Shown here piece after piece: positions 58,623 to 64,000 of a stretch of 64,000 bases of DNA. The stretch's first letter is position 1. Every line of letters begins with the position of its first letter. Source of the DNA: Semisulcospira habei (lineage: Eukaryota; Mollusca; Gastropoda; Semisulcospiridae); assembly GCA_036245525.1 (NCBI GenBank), contig BTPG01000005.1, positions 212,294,399 through 212,358,398 of the forward strand. The letters are read 5' to 3'. The position numbers and the translations under genes were made by a program. A model generated the notes under the pieces. The model did not search any database. It worked only from the letters and a program-made list of their open reading frames with translations, and was not told the DNA's origin.

Positions 58623-58984
58623 CCACTGGTGGATGGTCATTAGATGACGCCTCCAAAATTTGGGAAATCCCGCCGTCTGGCTGAATGAATTAAGTAGGAT
58701 TTTATTTGCTTTGTTACATCTGTGTTGGTGCAGGAAAAAAAAGAGAAAATGGTACACTTTTCTTTTGTCATCTCATGCGGCCATTTGCTCCTACCCCGCC
58801 CCCTTACCCCCACCCACCCACACACATACACACACGCCGGAATATCCTGCACGGTACAAAACAAGATGAGGATTTGATCCCAAAGTCTACCGTATTGTTT
58901 GGAGTTCAGATGCGTTTATCGTTTAGGAACATTCAGAGTTGTTCATATTTTTAGGCTTATAATGCTGATCCATTCCCCTCCTCT

Positions 58985-59320
58985 CTAAGCCAACTTCTGA
59001 TCAACACACACGTCGGCGCACACAAATAAAGACGGACACACGGCGCTTCCCGTCATTAGTACGCTCTGTGGGCTCGTGTATCGACAGGAATCCATCTCCT
59101 TCTACTCTAACCCACCCTCTGATCCGCACACACTGGCACACATAAATAAAGACGGACACACAGCGCTTCCCGCCATTAGTACGCTCTGCGGTGGGATCGT
59201 GTAGCGACAGGAATCCATCTCCTTCTACTCTAACCCACCCTCTGATCCGCACACACTGGTACACAAAAATAAAGACGGACACACTGCGATTCCCGCCATT
59301 CGTTATCTCCGTCGTCTGGC
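58985..59320. repeat. ~122-bp tandem repeat, three copies
   Basis: Units contain ctctgatccgcacacactgg, aataaagacggacacacagc, gcttcccgccattagtacgc and aggaatccatctccttctac, with starts near 58985, 59106 and 59229. No coding support. Confidence 0.88.
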
Positions 59321-59508
59321 GTAGCCGTAGCTAAGCTGAAGAAGAATAATAGCACGAGCAGCAAAATGACGTCACTTCAAGCTTCACGTCATGGCATCAC
59401 TAGTCCCACGATGCTGTGTTCATAGTGACGACTCTATATTTTACGTCACTCATCGCAGTACTAACATTTGACGTATCAAAGAATAAACTTTGCGATTGTC
59501 TTGGTGAT

Positions 59509-59835
59509 TTTCACGCCTAGGGCTTACAGGTCACAATTTGACCTAATCCTACCACAGGGCCAGAACAAACAGCAGGCTTATGCAAACACTGTTTATGAAA
59601 AATCATGCAGAAAGATTTTTTTCGTAAAAGAAAAATTAAAGTTATGTTAGCTGTTTTACAAATGACGCCGAAAAAGTGGTGCAGAACATTGATTTTCACA
59701 CCGAGTGCATACAGGTCACAATTGACCTAATCGTACCCGACAGCCGAGACAAACTGTAGGATTATGTAAACACCGTATACGAAATATCATGCAATTTTTA
59801 ATGAAAAGATTTTTTTTTTCGTAAAAAATGATTCA
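59509..59835. repeat. ~180-bp direct repeat with AGGTCA palindromes
   Basis: Two diverged copies (59509-59650 and 59690-59835) share ttacaggtcacaatttgacc or catacaggtcacaattgacc, 'aaacactgtttatgaaa' type segments and a T-run. Each has inverted AGGTCA half-sites. 59836-60160 is AT-rich with no recognised feature. Confidence 0.78.
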
Positions 59836-60190
59836 ATTGTTTTAAGATTAACCCATATAATTTGTGAAATGAATCCCACAAACGTGAAAATATATTTTTG
59901 TTCAAAAATTATTAAATTATCACTCTAAATGTTCTAGAGGTACAATGCAGATTAACGAACTCATTTAATATCTCCATTTTATCTAGTTATGTGCAAAATA
60001 TCTAGTAAAAATAAGAAAAATTACGGACTCCAGTGTGGATCAACCGGTTTTTGTGAAAAGGCCATTTTTTCGCCAATGAGCATCTTCATAAACAAAATTT
60101 AAAAAGAGGTCCCGAGATAATTCTTTTAGGGACAATGTCCTAAAATGTCAAGCTTGTCCGTCCTCAAAAGCGGGCTCTAGTCGCTGTCAC

Positions 60191-60282
60191 GCGCGCACGC
60201 GCGCACGCGCACACACACACACGCACACACACACGCGCACACACACACGCGCACGCGCACGCGCACGCGCACGCGCACACGC

Positions 60283-60325
<43 letters not shown>
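60191..60325. repeat. (CA/CG)n alternating purine-pyrimidine tract
   Basis: About 135 bp of uninterrupted Y-R alternation (cgcgcgcacgcgcgcacgcg, then CA and CG mixtures, then (CA)n). Such tracts are classic Z-DNA formers. Confidence 0.93.
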
Positions 60326-60326
<1 letters not shown>

Positions 60327-60585
60327 CGCTTTGGAGCCAAAAAGACTTTCTCTTGCCGCAAGGTTTGCGTAGCTAGACGTTACGTCATTTTTAGCTTGTT
60401 ACTTCTTTGCCAGAATTTCTGCCCTGCACGCCAAAATCGTCATGTGCATGCTCCGGAATGCGCTCCGACCAGCCCCATTTTAAAGTCTACCGTATTTTTT
60501 AAATACGGTAGACAAAAAGTATTCTTTCAACGTTGCTTGCTTAGAACATTACAATTATGTCTGCATGCCAATACGTCATAAGAAG

Positions 60586-61872
60586 TGTAACGCACGCAGA
60601 CTTGCCCACAGTCGCACGTACAGACTCTCACGCAACAGACGCATACACCGCCACTGACTCAGACGGGCGCATTCATGCGGTAAAACACAACACACGGGCT
60701 CCCTTTCTAAAGTAACCTTTATACACTATAAATGAAAAAAGAACGACTTAAATGACTATCAACTATATACACTGTTCTATTATCACACACACGTATCACA
60801 ATATCTTTGCCAGGCTAGGTCTTAGTCTCACATTGCCTCCAACCTGTTTGATGTTGTTGTCTGGTTACGTTGGTCCTTCTCACGTCTAGGCGTGAAAGTC
60901 CTTCGTCGTACGCTTATTGCCGTCCTGTCTCTTTGGCACGGACGTCCTTGTTCTCGTACGGTAGTCAGTTCTCGTTTTGACTTGGGTGTCTTGGTCCCAG
61001 TCAGACTCACTCTCAGAAGAGCTGGAGGGATGACCTCACGTAGGTCCCACCTGTGACTCGACGTCTCGGCGTCTGTCGTTTCACTCTTTTTACAAGAACT
61101 CTGAATAGACAATAAAAGTCCCAACGTAACACTTGCTAAACACACAACATATTGGATCAATGAGAAACGTCACGTAACCTGGCTGATACAAATAACTCAC
61201 ACGTTCATTCACACACACACACGTGCTTCATAAACTATTTTCGTACCCCCATATCTCTGTCACTATCTTGAAACAGACTATAGCCTAACTGACACTCTTG
61301 CTATACATTACTCTATACCCTGGAAAAGACTATGCTTACCCAACCACGTACTATCTTCATAGCGGCTTAGACATACACACTTCATATTCCTTTAGTCATC
61401 TAACTCGGTAAACAACTGTATACAAAAACACCGGTTACTTCACCGAATTCTAAACATACTATAACTAAACCAAACCGGAACACCACTATACAACCACATT
61501 AATCTTACCATGCATACTGTCTTTAACTAAACAACTATCAATACTACGTTTATAGAAACATACCTGAAATCTAGGCTTGGAATGCGGGCTAGGTAACTCA
61601 AACACAACCGTTCCATACGACAAAACAGCCCGCACTCCCGATCTAGACCTCTGACAGTCACAGCTTCCGCCTAGAACTCACTAAACGGAACTCACTAAAA
61701 ATCCCGTACTAACCATGTCTTACAGATTTCACGTGCGTCTAGTGCCACACGGACTTTCGGCAAGCAAACCGTTAACAAAAACCCTACCGTACTAATCCTA
61801 CTCGTTAACAAAAACCGCACCGTACTAATCCTACTGTGTGAGCACTATGCACAAGCATAGAGCTTCATCACA
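60586..61872 (-). repeat. 3' LTR of a gypsy-like retrotransposon continuing to the right edge
   Basis: 1,287 bp starting TGTAACGCACGCAGAC and ending CTTCATCACA. On the minus strand it is preceded by a polypurine tract (GAGGAAGGGGGAA, 61873-61886), so it is the 3' LTR of a minus-strand element whose 5' LTR lies beyond 64000. It aligns with the solo LTR at 47772-52295. Confidence 0.87.
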
Positions 61873-62168
61873 ATTCCCCCTTCCTCGGGGAAAAAAAAAA
61901 GAAACGACCGAGTTTCTTTTTAAGACTACTCGACGTAACGTTATCCGAAAACAGGAAAGGACCAACTCGACTATCTAGAATACAAGAAAGAAAATTACAG
62001 CCTTACGCCTTAACGCACACCTTCAGATCGCACAGCGAACTTGAAAACCGAATTAACGCGCTAAAAACCTCCAGAAATGAAAAGATCCAAGGACTGCCCA
62101 CGCACAAAACACATAATCGCGAGATTCCAATCTCCGAGCTACCTACATACTGATTATTGGGAACTAAC

Positions 62169-62594
62169 CTATTTCCGGCGAATCCGACGGGGAAGCCAAC
62201 CATCCGGACCGCTTTTTCTACCCATTCCGGCATAGCCCTGTCGATACGGCGGATTATCCTGACAAACGACGCACGATCGACAATACCGCGCGACGTCCGC
62301 CGCCACACCCGGCCATGAACCCCGGAGACGGACCCGAACCAGCGTTCGTCTAGTGGTGCAATGCCCAGCTACCAAACCGTCATGGGCCGTCGATATAATC
62401 TTGGCACGCAGCGAAGACGGCACGGCGATCTGTACGGCTGTAGGAACGTCTAACGGTGCGCCCTCCTTCCAAAAACGACGCCGTAACAAGCCGTCTTCAA
62501 TCACAAACTGGTATCCGTTCCATCCACTGTCCCTGAACTCGCCCTCTGCGGCTTGGTCAAACCAACCCTGTAACGATCTATCTGCCTGCTGCAA
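62169..62594 (-). pseudogene. Integrase zinc-binding (HHCC) fragment
   Basis: Minus-strand frame with an HDGLVAGHCTTRRTLVRV helix-turn region and YCRSCVVCQ, the HHCC module at the N-terminus of retrotransposon integrases. The catalytic DDE core does not follow: after PPYRQ the sequence changes to unrelated residues and stops near 62169. Upstream it overlaps the end of the protease frame in another phase (shift near 62600). Confidence 0.82.
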
Positions 62595-62599
62595 CTCAA

Positions 62600-64000
62600 T
62601 AAGCGCGGCAGGCGAGATGCGAATTCAGATGAGTCCAGAGGCGAATTGTCTACAGCTGATATTGCAACGCATGCAGCACCTTCCCGATGGACACGAAAAC
62701 CTTTAATCGCTCCGAACATCCCGACGATTGGCTGGACACCCTTCATGTTCCCGACGATCAAGTCGACGATCGGCTCATCTATGACACAACAAATCAACTC
62801 CCCTACAAAGAACGGAGTTTGAACGTGGATCTTGGCTAAAGGGAAAGACTCGACCCTTCCACCAAATGAAACCACTTTCTGCGTCTCCCCTGTGAACTGA
62901 TCATCCCGAACGAGGCCACGTCTAACCCCTGCGGTGGTGGCCCCTGAGTCGCGTAGAACTGAAACCAGAAAACCATTCACTATACCCTTCCCGACCGGTA
63001 AGTAGCCCCCGCCGTCAGCTGAGCACAACACACCCAGCTGAGGCTCCTCTACTGGCACCGCAACCGTGGCCGTGTGAGTGAGCTGTCCAGCCCCATCTAC
63101 TCGACCAGTGTCGCTAGGACCCTGGTGAGCAATCTGCCCGTGTTCTTGATAACCAATATACTGCGCGCCTGCACTGTGGTAGGGACAGTTCCGACTGAAG
63201 TGCCCGTACCCACGACAAGAAAAACACTGAGTGTCCGAACTCGCAAAACGACCACGACCATACCCACGACCAGATGTTTCTCCTCGTGCGTACGGATCGC
63301 GACCGCCATTGCTGTTACCTCGATCACCGCGTCGAACACGCAAAGTACCTCTACCGTTAACCAGCTGGGCTCCACGTAAAGTATTGACGCCCCTGTAACC
63401 CTCAGTCGTGTTAGCAGCGACCAACCCGACTGGCGGTGTCTCGGTCCTACGCGCGAGTTTTTTCGTAGGATGCGCCATCCAAAAAGCCTCCGCGTTCTGC
63501 ACTAACTCGTCCGTATTCTTGAGGTTACGCTCTCTCAAGAATACCGCTAGATCCTTGGAAACGCTACCAAAGAACTGTTCAGCCAAGATGAGATCGAACA
63601 ATGCTTCGTACGTGTGGTCGATCTTTGACAGTTCGACCCAACGTACGAGCAAATGGGACAATCGTTTGCCAAACGACATAAACGATTCCCCTGTCTCTGG
63701 CCGACAAGCTCTCAAGCGTTCTCTAAAACCTTCCGCATTACACTGGAACTTCTGCAAGAGACACTCCTTCAAAGTCTCGTAATCTATGGTCCCCGAAACG
63801 GTCAAACTATGGTAAAGACTCAAGGCCTGTCCCTCAAGCACAGATGAAAGCAAAACGGGCCAGTTGGCAGGAGGCCAACTCAACGCCTGCGCATGAGACT
63901 CAAAACGACACAAAAAAGCGTCAATAGAGTCCACGGACTCTTTAAACATCGGCAGTTTAGGAAAATTGCGTATGCCTCGGCCTACTGAATCACTATCTGG
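62600..64000 (-). pseudogene. Gag-protease polyprotein of gypsy-like element (partial at right edge)
   Basis: The minus-strand frame is open from the window edge (the methionine at 63949 is internal, preceded by IRNFPKLP). Capsid-like region at 63950-63450 (SIDAFLCRFESHAQAL, LLSSVLEGQALSLYHSL, ERLRACRPETGESFMSFGKR). An RG/G-rich stretch precedes one CCHC knuckle (CFSCRGYGHFSRNC, near 63220-63180). The retropepsin-like domain has VLRDSGATTAGV, where DSG replaces DTG, and ends with VDLIVGNMKG (about 62750). The reading frame then runs out of phase near 62600 into the integrase fragment. Gag would package element RNA. Confidence 0.85.

Larger units (their letters stand above)
61873..64000 (-). 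mobile_element. Internal region of a gypsy-like LTR retrotransposon with pol deletion (partial)
   Basis: Minus-strand order from the right edge: Gag, knuckle, protease, then directly an integrase zinc-binding segment, then noncoding DNA, polypurine tract and LTR. RT, RNase H and the integrase core are missing, so the copy is an internally deleted derivative. Confidence 0.85.

Overview
The window reads as a stretch of animal nuclear genome, most likely from a gastropod mollusc. The one convincing host gene is a leucine-rich-repeat G-protein-coupled receptor with LDL-receptor class A (LDLa) and C-type-lectin-like domains, the architecture known from the Lymnaea stagnalis receptor GRL101. The rest is dense with non-LTR retrotransposons, LTR retrotransposons, SINE-like elements, palindromic MITE-like elements, microsatellites and minisatellites. 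There is no sign of bacterial gene organisation. The organism assignment is an inference from gene and repeat families, not a database match.

Host gene (+ strand): two LDLa exons (92-208 and 1712-1828, both 117 bp and phase 1 at both ends) lie upstream of a 6.07 kb phase-1 terminal exon (11985-18052). That exon encodes a CUB-like region, an ectodomain present as two tandem modules (C-type lectin-like, LDLa cluster, LRRs), and a rhodopsin-like seven-helix domain. The intron before the second LDLa exon is filled with a 67-bp minisatellite made from the exon's own 3' splice site and first codons. The 10.2 kb intron after it contains a resolvable stack of nested retrotransposons.

Region by region: 1-1.83 kb, LDLa exons and splice-site minisatellite; 1.93-9.97 kb, a minus-strand CR1/L2-type LINE split by a second LINE whose GATA tail holds a nearly complete I/Nimb-like LINE; 10-12 kb, minisatellite, LINE fragment and SINE-like element; 12-18.4 kb, receptor exon and 3' UTR; 18.5-20 kb, minisatellites including one loaded with CRE palindromes; 20.2-23.8 kb, an EN-RT LINE lying between two (ATGT)n tracts; 25.3-29.1 kb, a decayed relative on the other strand; 29-36.6 kb, unique DNA, large minisatellites and small palindromic elements; 36.6-41.9 kb, a gag-protease LTR retrotransposon lacking reverse transcriptase, with a SINE-like element inside; 42-47.7 kb, inverted repeats and minisatellites; 47.8-52.3 kb, a solo LTR interrupted by a LINE (itself holding a SINE-like element) and a foldback element; 52.3-60.5 kb, minisatellites, a palindromic MITE, and a cluster where three retroelements entered the same site of a ~105-bp repeat; 60.6-64 kb, the LTR and gag-protease-integrase remnant of an LTR retrotransposon running off the right edge.

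No rRNA or tRNA genes and no CRISPR arrays were found. Every retroelement protein frame seen here is broken or truncated. Target-site duplications (TSDs) were matched by eye for many elements, so the relative order of insertion is well supported in several places.
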